Shown in pieces: positions 17,894-26,485 of a DNA stretch of 64,000 nt. This DNA is from Pseudomonas serboccidentalis (GTDB lineage: Bacteria; Pseudomonadota; Gammaproteobacteria; Pseudomonadales; Pseudomonadaceae), in NCBI RefSeq assembly GCF_028830055.1, contig NZ_CP101655.1, forward strand, positions 4,169,019 to 4,233,018. The letters are read 5' to 3'. The first letter of the stretch is position 1. Every line of letters begins with the position of its first letter. Position numbers and translations under genes: made by a program. A model generated the notes under the pieces. That model was not told where the DNA came from. It searched no databases and worked only from the letters and a program-made list of their open reading frames with translations.

Positions 17894-19179
17894 TGCACAA
17901 ACTCCTGATTGAACTGCGTCCCGGCAATCCGCGCGCCCGCGCGACTGCTGTTGAAGAACTGCACCTGCGGATGCAGGGCGATATAACGCTCCAACACACA
18001 CAGGTAGCCACGGAAATTCAACTGCGTCCTGACCCGTTCACCAAACCCGTCACGGACCCAGTGCCGAGCCTGCTCGACGGGAGGCCCCAGATCGCCGTCA
18101 TCCCATCCGGCATGAGTCCTGTTCATAGGGAAGGCAAAGTCGGCGCCGAAAAGGGTGATGCGTGTGGCGCCCATTTTCACGGCCAGGTCCACGGCGGGGT
18201 GAATCACGCTGCCGCCGGCATGCAGTTCGCCCCGAGGATGCTGCTGACGCAAGGTGGCGTAGATGGGACTGGCGGTGTACGCGCCATAGCGCTTGCCCTT
18301 CCAGGCTTTCAATACATCCGGAGCGCTCATGGGCAGGTACACCAGCGGGATGCCGTCGGACTCCTCGAAAGGCAAGTGTCGAAAGCCGATCAGCTTGTCG
18401 ATCGTCACCACCAGATCGGGGATGATCCCGTGTTGGCGCAACGGCCGATAAGCGGTGTCGACGCAGATGAACAACGGCCGCTCGGCCTGCCCGCGCACTG
18501 CCGCCAGCCGTTCGAAATGTTCTTCCAGGCTCGGCCCGGTGCCGATCACGTAGATTTCGCGGCCGATGCAAGTACCAAACAGTTGCGCCACATCATCATC
18601 CGCCAGCAGCACCTCCAGGCTTTCCTGCAAGCGCTGTTGAATCGCCGGCAATTGCGGATCGAACTCGCGATTGTTGAAGCTCAGGTGGACTTCATTGACC
18701 AGCCGATCGCGAACCTTCGCATTGAAGTCATCGGCCAGCAGCATTTCGGCAGGGAGCGCAAAAAACGGCGTGAAGATATCGGCATGATCGCCGGCGTACA
18801 TCAGCTCCACTCTAGGGTCGGCCAGCCATTGCCGCTGATCGAGCAATTGCAGCACCAACGCAAACAGGGCGCCGTTGAGGACATGCACGTACAACCGCTC
18901 AAGCCCGGCTCGCTCCAGCAACACCGACGGCAAATCCCCAAGGCCGGTGCCGTAGACGTGCAACCGAGGTTTTTCCGGCAGGCTGGCTGCCTGAACGCGG
19001 GCCTCATGAACCCGGTCGTGGCGACTGGTGAGTTGAATTCCGTCCACACTCAGCGTCGAACCCAGGCCTTGCACCAGCCTGGCTTGAATGGCCGAACTGT
19101 CTTCAGCCTCCAATCGTACAGACAGCGCCGGCCAGCGCTGCTGGATCACCTCGGCGTTGGCTTGGAAAAACTCGCTCAT
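17890..19179 (-). CDS. DUF115 motility accessory factor (Maf)-type flagellin glycosyltransferase
   Basis: This 429-residue protein has the DUF115/MAF_flag10 core, with IGTGPSLEEHFERL at about 211-224 and DLVVTIDK further on. Maf proteins transfer nonulosonic acids (pseudaminic or legionaminic acid) from CMP donors to Ser/Thr of flagellin before export. A complete pseudaminic acid pathway lies upstream and fliC downstream, which fits. A terminator between this gene and the FabH-like gene suggests separate transcription. Transfer of pseudaminic acid specifically is inference from context. Confidence 0.87.
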   Translation of the reverse strand: MSEFFQANAEVIQQRWPALSVRLEAEDSSAIQARLVQGLGSTLSVDGIQLTSRHDRVHEARVQAASLPEKPRLHVYGTGLGDLPSVLLERAGLERLYVHVLNGALFALVLQLLDQRQWLADPRVELMYAGDHADIFTPFFALPAEMLLADDFNAKVRDRLVNEVHLSFNNREFDPQLPAIQQRLQESLEVLLADDDVAQLFGTCIGREIYVIGTGPSLEEHFERLAAVRGQAERPLFICVDTAYRPLRQHGIIPDLVVTIDKLIGFRHLPFEESDGIPLVYLPMSAPDVLKAWKGKRYGAYTASPIYATLRQQHPRGELHAGGSVIHPAVDLAVKMGATRITLFGADFAFPMNRTHAGWDDGDLGPPVEQARHWVRDGFGERVRTQLNFRGYLCVLERYIALHPQVQFFNSSRAGARIAGTQFNQEFVQ

Positions 19180-19204
19180 GCCGGCTCGCGCTCCTTTCAG
19201 GCAA

Positions 19205-19242
19205 AAAAATAGCGTTCAAGGGTAACCTTGAACGCTATTTTT
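19205..19242. terminator. Hairpin terminator between the FabH-like and Maf-like genes
   Basis: A 17-bp perfect stem (arms 19205-19221 and 19226-19242) with a GTAA loop, flanked by A and T runs, forms a strong bidirectional rho-independent terminator. It ends the FabH-like gene transcript on the minus strand. Confidence 0.88.
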
Positions 19243-19264
19243 GTATTCGCCGTTTTTGCTTCGA

Positions 19265-20191
19265 TCAAGGACGATAGATGATCGCCGAGCCCCACGACAG
19301 ACCGACACCAAAACCGCTCAGCGCAATGCGCTGCCAGTCGGAATCGAGTACGTGTTTTTCCAGCAGCAACGGAATGCTCGACGACACGGTGTTGCCGGTC
19401 TCGACCATGTCCTTGATGAACTTCTCCGGCTCGCCTTCGAAACGTCGCGCCACGGCATCGACGATCGCCGCACTGCCCTGGTGAATGCAGAAGGCGTCGA
19501 TGTCGTCAGCCTTGAGGCCAGAATCGTCGAGCAGCTCATGCAAGTGCGCCGGGACTTTGAGCAGCGCGAAGTTGAACACCTGACGCCCGTTCATGAAGAA
19601 CACGCCATCGGTAACTTTCAGGTGTGGAGCGCCAGAACCATCAGTGCCGAACTTGGCCTTGCCCAGCGCCCAGGACGGGTCTTCGCCCATCCAGGTAGCC
19701 GTGGCGGCATCGCCGAACAGCATGGTGGTGTTGCGGTCTTCCGGGTCGACGATTTTCGAATACGGGTCAGCGGTGATCAGCAGGCCGTTCTTCAGGCCGG
19801 CGGCTTCCATGAAGCCCTTGATCGCGTAGATGCCGTAGACGTAACCGGAACAGCCCAGGGAAATATCGAACGCAGCGACATGGGTCGGCAGACCGAGTTT
19901 GTCCTGGACGATCGCCGCGGTGTGCGGCAAACCTTCTTCGTCACCGTTCTGGGTGACGACGATCAGCGCGTCGATCGATTCACGTTTCAGTTCAGGGTTG
20001 CTGGCAAACAGCGCATTGGCCGCTTCCACGCACAGATCGGAGGTTTCCTGTTCAGCGTCTTTGCGCGGCAGGAAGGCCGAACCGATTTTACCGAGGATGA
20101 ATTCTTCATCCTTCTCGAATTTTGCACCTTGTGCGTAATTGTCCACGCCGGCTACAGGAACGTAGCTCGCAATGCTTTTTATGCCAATCAT
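19265..20191 (-). CDS. FabH-like 3-oxoacyl-ACP synthase III in the glycosylation island
   Basis: This 308-residue thiolase-fold ketosynthase keeps the KAS III catalytic triad Cys114 (SLGCSGY), His237 (CIHQGS) and Asn267 (ETGNTV). It is thus probably active. A comparable KAS III gene sits in the flagellin glycosylation island of P. syringae, where glycans carry a 3-hydroxybutyryl-type N-acyl group. By analogy this enzyme may make the acyl chain used by the N-acyltransferase of this island. ATG 20191 is chosen because GGGAAG precedes it; the longer frame has no such site. It lies 226 bp after pseI and ends at a terminator. Confidence 0.85.
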   Translation of the reverse strand: MIGIKSIASYVPVAGVDNYAQGAKFEKDEEFILGKIGSAFLPRKDAEQETSDLCVEAANALFASNPELKRESIDALIVVTQNGDEEGLPHTAAIVQDKLGLPTHVAAFDISLGCSGYVYGIYAIKGFMEAAGLKNGLLITADPYSKIVDPEDRNTTMLFGDAATATWMGEDPSWALGKAKFGTDGSGAPHLKVTDGVFFMNGRQVFNFALLKVPAHLHELLDDSGLKADDIDAFCIHQGSAAIVDAVARRFEGEPEKFIKDMVETGNTVSSSIPLLLEKHVLDSDWQRIALSGFGVGLSWGSAIIYRP

Positions 20192-20417
20192 TACGGCTTC
20201 CCAATAAAAAACAGCCCAAAACCACCGCTCGCAAGGATTCGAGGGGCGCCGACAAACAGAAAACGGCCGCCACAACGGGCAGCCACGGGGAGCGCAAAGG
20301 GCTATCACTGGAACCGATCAACGGCCAGGCGCCATCTCCCCGGTCAATACAATACAGTGAAGATGCGCGTTATGACTCGCAGGTCACGCTATTTTGCCGA
20401 ATCGGGTGCAGATCGGG

Positions 20418-21470
20418 TTATTCGACCAACGACCAGTCCAGCGGCGTGCCGCGTTTGATCGCCTGGCGAGCGCGGCGACCGAGGACCGCGTCAGTGTGCT
20501 TGGGCGGCAGACCGAGACCTGGGCGAATGGCGCGCAGATTGGCTGCGGTGAAGGGCTCACCGGCGGCCATGTCGGCGGTGATGTACAGCGAGCGGCGATA
20601 GACCAGCGACTTGCGCTCGGCCTCCGTTACGCCGTAATGCACCTGGCCCATGGCCTGCCAGGCGCGTTCGGTTTCGACCACCAGACTGGCCAGTTCCGCA
20701 GGCTCCAGCGAGAAACTGGCATCCACGCCACCCGCCGAACGGTCGAGGGTGAAGTGCTTTTCCACCACCGTGGCCCCGAGTGCCACGGCGGCCACCGATA
20801 CGCCAACCCCCATGGAGTGATCGGACAGCCCCACCTCGCAACCGAACAGTTCACGCAGGTGCGGGATCGTGCGCACATTGCTGTTGAGCGGCGTTGCCGG
20901 GTAAGTACTGGTGCATTTGAGCAATACCAGATCCTTGCACCCGGCCTCGCGGGCGGCGCGTACGGTTTCGTCGAGTTCAGCGATGCTGGCCATGCCGGTG
21001 GAAATGATCAGCGGTTTGCCGGTCGCCGCCACACGGCGGATCAGCGGCAGATCGGTGTTTTCGAAACTGGCGATCTTGTACGCCGGGACGTCGAGGCTTT
21101 CGAGAAAGTCCACCGCCGTGTCATCGAACGGCGTCGAGAACGCGAGCATGCCCAACGCTTTTGCCCGAGCGAAAATCGGCGCATGCCATTCCCATGGAGT
21201 GTGGGCCTTCTCGTACAAGTCGTACAGCGAAGTCCCGGCCCACAGGCTGTTCGGGTCCTTGATGAAAAACTCGCCTTCGGCCAGATCCAGGGTCATGGTC
21301 TGGGCGGTGTAGGTCTGCAATTTCAAGGCATGCGCCCCCGCCTTCGCGGCGGCCTCGACGATCTGCAGGGCCACCTCCAGCGACTGGTTATGGTTGCCGC
21401 TCATTTCGGCAATGATGAACGGTGGCGCCTCGGCACCGATCAGACGTTCGCCAATCTTGAAACTACTCAT
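20418..21470 (-). CDS. pseI: Pseudaminic acid synthase PseI
   Basis: This 350-residue NeuB-family enzyme condenses 2,4-diacetamido-2,4,6-trideoxy-L-altrose with phosphoenolpyruvate to give pseudaminic acid. The TIM-barrel part has IAEMSGNHNQSLEVA and KLQTYTA, and the C-terminal SAF/antifreeze domain starts near residue 290 (YRRSLYITADMAAGEPFT). It overlaps the end of the pseG-pseH fusion by 8 bp and is the last gene of the long sugar operon. Confidence 0.95.
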   Translation of the reverse strand: MSSFKIGERLIGAEAPPFIIAEMSGNHNQSLEVALQIVEAAAKAGAHALKLQTYTAQTMTLDLAEGEFFIKDPNSLWAGTSLYDLYEKAHTPWEWHAPIFARAKALGMLAFSTPFDDTAVDFLESLDVPAYKIASFENTDLPLIRRVAATGKPLIISTGMASIAELDETVRAAREAGCKDLVLLKCTSTYPATPLNSNVRTIPHLRELFGCEVGLSDHSMGVGVSVAAVALGATVVEKHFTLDRSAGGVDASFSLEPAELASLVVETERAWQAMGQVHYGVTEAERKSLVYRRSLYITADMAAGEPFTAANLRAIRPGLGLPPKHTDAVLGRRARQAIKRGTPLDWSLVE

Positions 21471-22968
21471 CGCGGTGATCCTTCAAAACCTGGGTGAACG
21501 CGCAGGCACTCTGGGTGAATCCGGCGTCACGAAACACATTCAAAGAGGGGCGATTGCCCGGCAGGACCTGCGCAGTAATGGCAGTCAATTGCGGCCAGTG
21601 AGTGCGCACGAACGCTTCACCTCGCGCCAGCAACGCCCTGCCCCAACCAAGACCGAACCGTCCTGCCAACAGATAGAGCGACACTTCGGCCTCAAAGCCG
21701 CGCAGGTCATAGCGCAAGACGCCCACCGGGCCGTCATCGGCCTCGGCGATCAACAGCAGGCGCTGCGGATGGCGCAGGCTCGCATTCAGCCAGTGCAGAT
21801 GCTGCGGCCACTCGATCGCGCCGCTGTCCAGCGACCAGCGCCTTACGGCCTCGGCGTTGCGCCCCTCGAACAGCAATTGCGCATCGTCGAGTGTCGCCGG
21901 GCGCAGCTTGAGCACCGCACCGGCCAGCGCTGCCGCCACCCGCAACGCACCACGGCCATCCACCAGTTGCCGCGAACGTTTGGCCAGGCTTTGGCGCAGA
22001 TAGACATTGTCGACGACAAAGCCGATAGCGTCGCGCAGTTGCTCGACGCTGACCTGTTCACGGGCGCCCAGGAACACATGCGCCCCGGCCGCGGCCATGA
22101 CTTCGCCGTTGGCCTGCTGATTGTTCGATACCGCGATGCACAGGGTTGGCAGACCCAGGGCTGCACGCTCCCAACTGGTACCGCCACCGGCGCCGATGAA
22201 CAGATCGGCGCCGGTCATGCGTTGCTGGAAATCGCTGACGAAACTGTGCAGGCGCCAGTGCGGCCGCGTCTCGGCCAAGGCTTGCATTTGCGTCCACGCC
22301 GGGTTGTCTGCACCGGCGACGAAATCCACTTCCAGCGCTGTGAAATCCTGCAGCGCGAGCATCGCGTGATGAGTCTGCATCGCCGCGTCGAAACCACCGA
22401 AATTCACCAGCACGCGGCGGGCCTTCGGTTTGATCTCGATGGCCGGGCACTCGAATTCTTCGCGCAGCATGGCGTAACGCGGGCCGAGCAAGGTGCGGCA
22501 GCCGTCAGGCAGCAACGGCGCGTAGTTTTCGCTGAGGCCGGAGAGGTTCTGATTGAGCAGCAGATCGACGTTGTAATGCCGAGTGCCAAGATCGTCGACC
22601 GCCGCAATCCGTGGCGCCCAACGCCGGGCGGCGGTTTGCCAGTGATGGTCAAGGCCGTAATGGTCGGCGATGATCCAGTCGAACCCGGCATGCCCCTCCA
22701 GCAACGACGCCAATGCGTCGATATCGGCCTGCCACGGCAGCATCGATTCAATGGCCTGCTGCGGGTCTTCGTCGGGGTAAAAGTCCGGTAACGCGAAGGT
22801 TTCGAACCCCTCATCGCTTAGCGCATCGAGCCGATGCCCCGGCAACAGTCGACAGGCAAACGCAACATGACTGCCCTGCTTGCGCAGCACCCGCGCCAAG
22901 GTCAGGCAACGGGCAATGTGGCCGCTGCCGATGGTCGGCGAGGCGTCAGCGCGGATCAACACTCTCAT
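21463..22968 (-). CDS. pseG-pseH: Fused PseG hydrolase and PseH N-acetyltransferase
   Basis: A single 501-residue frame joins two steps of pseudaminic acid synthesis. Residues 1 to about 345 are PseG, which removes UDP from UDP-2,4-diacetamido-trideoxy-altrose (IRADASPTIGSGHIARC at the N-terminus, GAGGGTSWERAALGLPT in the donor site). Residues from about 353 form a GNAT domain (LKLRPATLDD, acetyl-CoA loop FGLGWGRALL), matching PseH, which acetylates N4. No other pseH is in the island, so the fusion completes the pathway. The reactions run in the order H then G. It overlaps pseF by 4 bp. Confidence 0.92.
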   Translation of the reverse strand: MRVLIRADASPTIGSGHIARCLTLARVLRKQGSHVAFACRLLPGHRLDALSDEGFETFALPDFYPDEDPQQAIESMLPWQADIDALASLLEGHAGFDWIIADHYGLDHHWQTAARRWAPRIAAVDDLGTRHYNVDLLLNQNLSGLSENYAPLLPDGCRTLLGPRYAMLREEFECPAIEIKPKARRVLVNFGGFDAAMQTHHAMLALQDFTALEVDFVAGADNPAWTQMQALAETRPHWRLHSFVSDFQQRMTGADLFIGAGGGTSWERAALGLPTLCIAVSNNQQANGEVMAAAGAHVFLGAREQVSVEQLRDAIGFVVDNVYLRQSLAKRSRQLVDGRGALRVAAALAGAVLKLRPATLDDAQLLFEGRNAEAVRRWSLDSGAIEWPQHLHWLNASLRHPQRLLLIAEADDGPVGVLRYDLRGFEAEVSLYLLAGRFGLGWGRALLARGEAFVRTHWPQLTAITAQVLPGNRPSLNVFRDAGFTQSACAFTQVLKDHRDE

Positions 22969-23660
22969 GACAGTTCTCCGCCAGCCTTCAGTGCGGCGTA
23001 AAGGTATTCGGCGCGCTTCCAGTCTTCAAGCGTATCAATGTCCTGCACCAGATGCCGCGGCAGAATCACCGGCAGGCTGGCCGGTGAATACAGCACCTCA
23101 CCGCGCAGCCAGGCTTCGCTGCGGCCCCAGTAGAACTGCCCGGCGTCCTGAAAAGCTTCGGGCAAGTCCTGCGAACGGGTGTTGCGAAATTCGGGGTACA
23201 ACGCGGTGAGCGCGCCCTGCCCGTCCAGCGTCAGCGCGCGCTGCACCGGAAAACCGAAGCTGCACACGGAGAATGCAAAGGCTTTGTCCGGGTGCTGCGC
23301 CAGCAGCTCAAAGCCTTCTCGCAGGAATCGCGCCTGCAACAATGGCGCCGTGGCGTACACGCAGCAGGCGTAATCGAAGGCCGGCAGCTGTTGCAAGGCG
23401 TGCACGATCACCGCTGCTGTGCCGGTGAAATCATCCGCCAGTTCAGCCGGGCGCAGGAACGGCACTTGTGCACCATGGGCCAGCGCCAGCTCGGCAATCT
23501 CGGCGTCGTCGGTGCTGACCACAACCTGGTCGAACAGGCCGCAATCCTGCGCCGTGCGGATCGAGCGGACAATCATCGGCACGCCGTCGAACGGCAACAG
23601 ATTCTTGCGCGGGATGCGCTTGCTGCCGCCACGGGCCGGGATGATCGCAACACTGTTCAA
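22965..23660 (-). CDS. pseF: CMP-pseudaminic acid cytidylyltransferase PseF
   Basis: This 231-residue NeuA-like nucleotidyltransferase activates pseudaminic acid as the CMP-sugar. The N-terminal IIPARGGSKRIPRKN is the CTP-binding signature. No ATG or GTG is usable at the 5' end; the frame begins at TTG 23660, which overlaps the stop of the preceding methyltransferase gene by 3 bp, so a TTG start with translational coupling is likely. Confidence 0.93.
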   Translation of the reverse strand: MNSVAIIPARGGSKRIPRKNLLPFDGVPMIVRSIRTAQDCGLFDQVVVSTDDAEIAELALAHGAQVPFLRPAELADDFTGTAAVIVHALQQLPAFDYACCVYATAPLLQARFLREGFELLAQHPDKAFAFSVCSFGFPVQRALTLDGQGALTALYPEFRNTRSQDLPEAFQDAGQFYWGRSEAWLRGEVLYSPASLPVILPRHLVQDIDTLEDWKRAEYLYAALKAGGELS

Positions 23661-24277
23661 GGACGTTTTTCCAGCAGGAACCAGGTGATGTCGTCTACCG
23701 GGAATTGCGGGTCACGGTGATAACCAAAGCCGTAATCGAGCAAGTGCAGATCGGGATAACGATCGAGCATTTCCCCGGCGAAATCGCGCTTGAACAGCTT
23801 GCCGCTGGTGCCGCGATAAGACACCTCGACGGGCGTCGGGTTGTAATACTCGGCGATCAGGATGTAGCGCTGGCTCAACGCGTACAACTGCGCATAGGCG
23901 GTCGCCAGCAGCGTGGGCGCCAGATGGATCAGTACGCCTTTGCTCACCGTCAGGTCATAACCGCGATCACGAGGAAAATCGAACAGTGAGCCATGCCAGA
24001 TCTGCGCTATGCCCAACGCCTTTGCCTGAGCACAGGCGAGCTGATTGATCTCGACGCCGAACAGTTCGCAGTGCGGCAACAACTGACGCAACGCTTGCAG
24101 ATTGTTGCCGGCATTGGTCCCCAGCTCCAGCAGGCTGTCGATCCGGCTGGCGCGGGTCAATGCTTTGGCGAACAACGCCAGATTGCCCGCCACCAGTGGT
24201 TGACCGACGTTGCGCTCAACGTAGCGGTTGCCGAAATCGCCCTGCCAGAATTGTTCCTGTTCGCTCAAATCACGCAT
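23657..24277 (-). CDS. Pseudaminic acid biosynthesis-associated SAM methyltransferase
   Basis: This 206-residue class I methyltransferase has a SAM-binding motif (SLLELGTNAGNNLQAL) and the acidic strand ELFGVEIN. Proteins of this type are found within pse gene sets and are thought to methylate the sugar or its derivative. It sits between pseC and pseF with a 31-bp gap upstream and a 4-bp overlap downstream. The substrate is not established; O-methylation of pseudaminic acid is an inference. Confidence 0.85.
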   Translation of the reverse strand: MRDLSEQEQFWQGDFGNRYVERNVGQPLVAGNLALFAKALTRASRIDSLLELGTNAGNNLQALRQLLPHCELFGVEINQLACAQAKALGIAQIWHGSLFDFPRDRGYDLTVSKGVLIHLAPTLLATAYAQLYALSQRYILIAEYYNPTPVEVSYRGTSGKLFKRDFAGEMLDRYPDLHLLDYGFGYHRDPQFPVDDITWFLLEKRP

Positions 24278-24308
24278 CGCAGATTCCCACCCACCGCCGC
24301 AGCGGTCT

Positions 24309-25466
24309 CTATTCGGTCAATCGCCGCAATTGCTCGACCACATGATCCTGCTGCTCATCGCTGAGCAACGGGAACAGCGGCAGACTGATCGCTTGAGCGT
24401 AATAACGCTCGGCTTCGGGGAAGTCGCCTTCGGCAAAACCCAAGTCACGATAGTACGGCTGCAAATGCACGGGAATATAGTGCAGGTTCACGCCGATGCC
24501 GGCTGCCCGCAAGCCTTCGAACACCTGACGGTGGGTCAGGCCGATACGCTCGGTCTGCAGGCGCACCACGTACAGATGCCACGCCGACTCCGCCTCTGGC
24601 TGCGCGCTGGGCAAGGTCAGCGGCAGGTACGCCAGCAAGTGATCGTAGCGCGCCGCCAGCTCGCGACGGCGGGCGATGAAGTCATCCAGCCTGCCCAGTT
24701 GCGACAGGCCCAGCGCTGCCTGCAAATCGGTGATCCGGTAATTGAAGCCCAGCTCGATCTGCTGGTAATACCACGGGCCGTGGCTGGGCTCGGTCATCTG
24801 TTGCGGGTCACGGGTCATGCCGTGGCTGCGCAGGCGTTGCAAGCGCTCGGCCAGCTGCGGACGATTGGTCAGCACCATGCCGCCTTCGCCACTGGTGATG
24901 ATCTTCACCGGGTGAAAACTGAACACGGTCATCGCCGCAAATTCACCGCAACCCACCGGGCGCCCGGCGTAGCTCGCGCCCACCGCGTGCGAGGCATCTT
25001 CGATCACGGTGAAGTTGTAGCGCTCGGCCAGTTCGGCAATCTTGCGCATGTCGCAGCTCTGCCCGGAGAACGCCACCGCCACCAGCACTTTCGGCAACGT
25101 ACCGTCCTGTTCGGCCTGATCGAGTTTCGCGGCGAGGGCGAAGGCATCGAGGTTCCAGGTCAGCGGATCGATGTCGACGAAGTCCACCTCGGCGCCGCAA
25201 TAGCGCCCGCAGTTGGCCGAGGCCAGAAAGGTGTTTGGCGTAGTCCACAAACGATCGCCCGGGCCAAGGCCGGCCGCAAGGCAGGCAATGTGCAGCGCCG
25301 CCGTGGCGTTGCACACCGCGACCGCGAAGTCGGCCTGACAACGTTCGGCCATCGCCTGTTCGAAGCGCTCGATGCTCGGCCCCTGGGTCAGCCAGTCCGA
25401 TTGCAGGACTTCGACCACCGCATCGATGTCCGCCTGATCGACGCTCTGCCGACCGTAGGGAATCAT
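24309..25466 (-). CDS. pseC: UDP-4-amino-4,6-dideoxy-N-acetyl-beta-L-altrosamine transaminase PseC
   Basis: This 385-residue DegT/DnrJ-family PLP enzyme aminates C4 of the PseB product. The PLP lysine is Lys188 in SFHPVKIITSGEGG, and the cofactor Asp lies in VIEDASHAVGASY. It overlaps pseB by 4 bp, the normal pseB-pseC pairing. Confidence 0.95.
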   Translation of the reverse strand: MIPYGRQSVDQADIDAVVEVLQSDWLTQGPSIERFEQAMAERCQADFAVAVCNATAALHIACLAAGLGPGDRLWTTPNTFLASANCGRYCGAEVDFVDIDPLTWNLDAFALAAKLDQAEQDGTLPKVLVAVAFSGQSCDMRKIAELAERYNFTVIEDASHAVGASYAGRPVGCGEFAAMTVFSFHPVKIITSGEGGMVLTNRPQLAERLQRLRSHGMTRDPQQMTEPSHGPWYYQQIELGFNYRITDLQAALGLSQLGRLDDFIARRRELAARYDHLLAYLPLTLPSAQPEAESAWHLYVVRLQTERIGLTHRQVFEGLRAAGIGVNLHYIPVHLQPYYRDLGFAEGDFPEAERYYAQAISLPLFPLLSDEQQDHVVEQLRRLTE

Positions 25467-26464
25467 ACCGAGAGTTTCGCGTGCAGGTCGGCGATCTGCC
25501 CGACCGAGAGGAAGTGCGGATTGGTGTCGGAGCGGTACTCGAAGTCCTCACCCACCGGCCGGCCGCATTCGCCAAGCTTGTCGACGGCAAAATCGACATC
25601 GACGCTGGTGAAACGGATCGACGGCTGAATGGTGTAGTGGTCTTCGAACTCCAGCGTCATCCGCGCATCGTCCAGCGGCACCATCAATTCATGGAGTTTT
25701 TCCCCGGGACGGATACCGACGTTCTTGTGCGGCAATTGCTCGGCCATGCCCCGCGCCAGATCGACGATACGGATCGACGGGATCTTCGGCACGAACACTT
25801 CGCCGCCGTGCATCCGCGCGAAGCTGTCGAGGACAAACTGCACGCCGTGATCGAGGGTGATCCAGAAACGGGTCATGCGCTCGTCGGTGATCGGCAGCTC
25901 CGTCGCGCCATCGGCAATCAACTTGCTGAAGAACGGCACCACCGACCCACGGGAACCGGCCACATTGCCGTAGCGCACCACGGCAAAACGGGTCTGCTGT
26001 TCGCCGGCGATGTTGTTGGCGGCGACGAACAATTTGTCCGAGAGCAACTTGGTTGCGCCGTACAGATTGATCGGGCTCGCCGCCTTGTCGGTGGACAGCG
26101 CGACGACTTTCTTCACGCCGTTGTCGATGGCGGCGGCGATGATGTTCTCCGCGCCATTGACGTTGGTGCGAATGCATTCGGTCGGGTTGTACTCCGCCGC
26201 CGGCACCTGCTTGAGCGCCGCCGCGTGCACCACGTAATCGATGCCGCGCATGGCCTGACGCAGACGATCGGCATCGCGCACGTCGCCGAGGAAGTAACGC
26301 ATGCACGGCGCGTTGAACGTCTGCTGCATTTCGTACTGTTTGAGTTCATCGCGGGAGAACACCACCACGCGCTTGGGCTGGTATTGCTCAAGCAGACGGG
26401 CGATGAATTTGCGCCCGAACGAGCCGGTGCCGCCGGAGATGAAGATCGATTTACCGTTGAACAT
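25463..26464 (-). CDS. pseB: UDP-N-acetylglucosamine 4,6-dehydratase (inverting) PseB
   Basis: This 333-residue extended SDR starts pseudaminic acid synthesis by dehydrating and C5-epimerising UDP-GlcNAc. It shows the Rossmann motif SGGTGSFGRKF (residues 10-20) and the catalytic YGATK. It lies 21 bp downstream of the 974-residue glycosyltransferase gene, within the same run of genes. Confidence 0.95.
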   Translation of the reverse strand: MFNGKSIFISGGTGSFGRKFIARLLEQYQPKRVVVFSRDELKQYEMQQTFNAPCMRYFLGDVRDADRLRQAMRGIDYVVHAAALKQVPAAEYNPTECIRTNVNGAENIIAAAIDNGVKKVVALSTDKAASPINLYGATKLLSDKLFVAANNIAGEQQTRFAVVRYGNVAGSRGSVVPFFSKLIADGATELPITDERMTRFWITLDHGVQFVLDSFARMHGGEVFVPKIPSIRIVDLARGMAEQLPHKNVGIRPGEKLHELMVPLDDARMTLEFEDHYTIQPSIRFTSVDVDFAVDKLGECGRPVGEDFEYRSDTNPHFLSVGQIADLHAKLSV

Positions 26465-26485
26465 GTGCTGATTCCTGTCGGCAGC

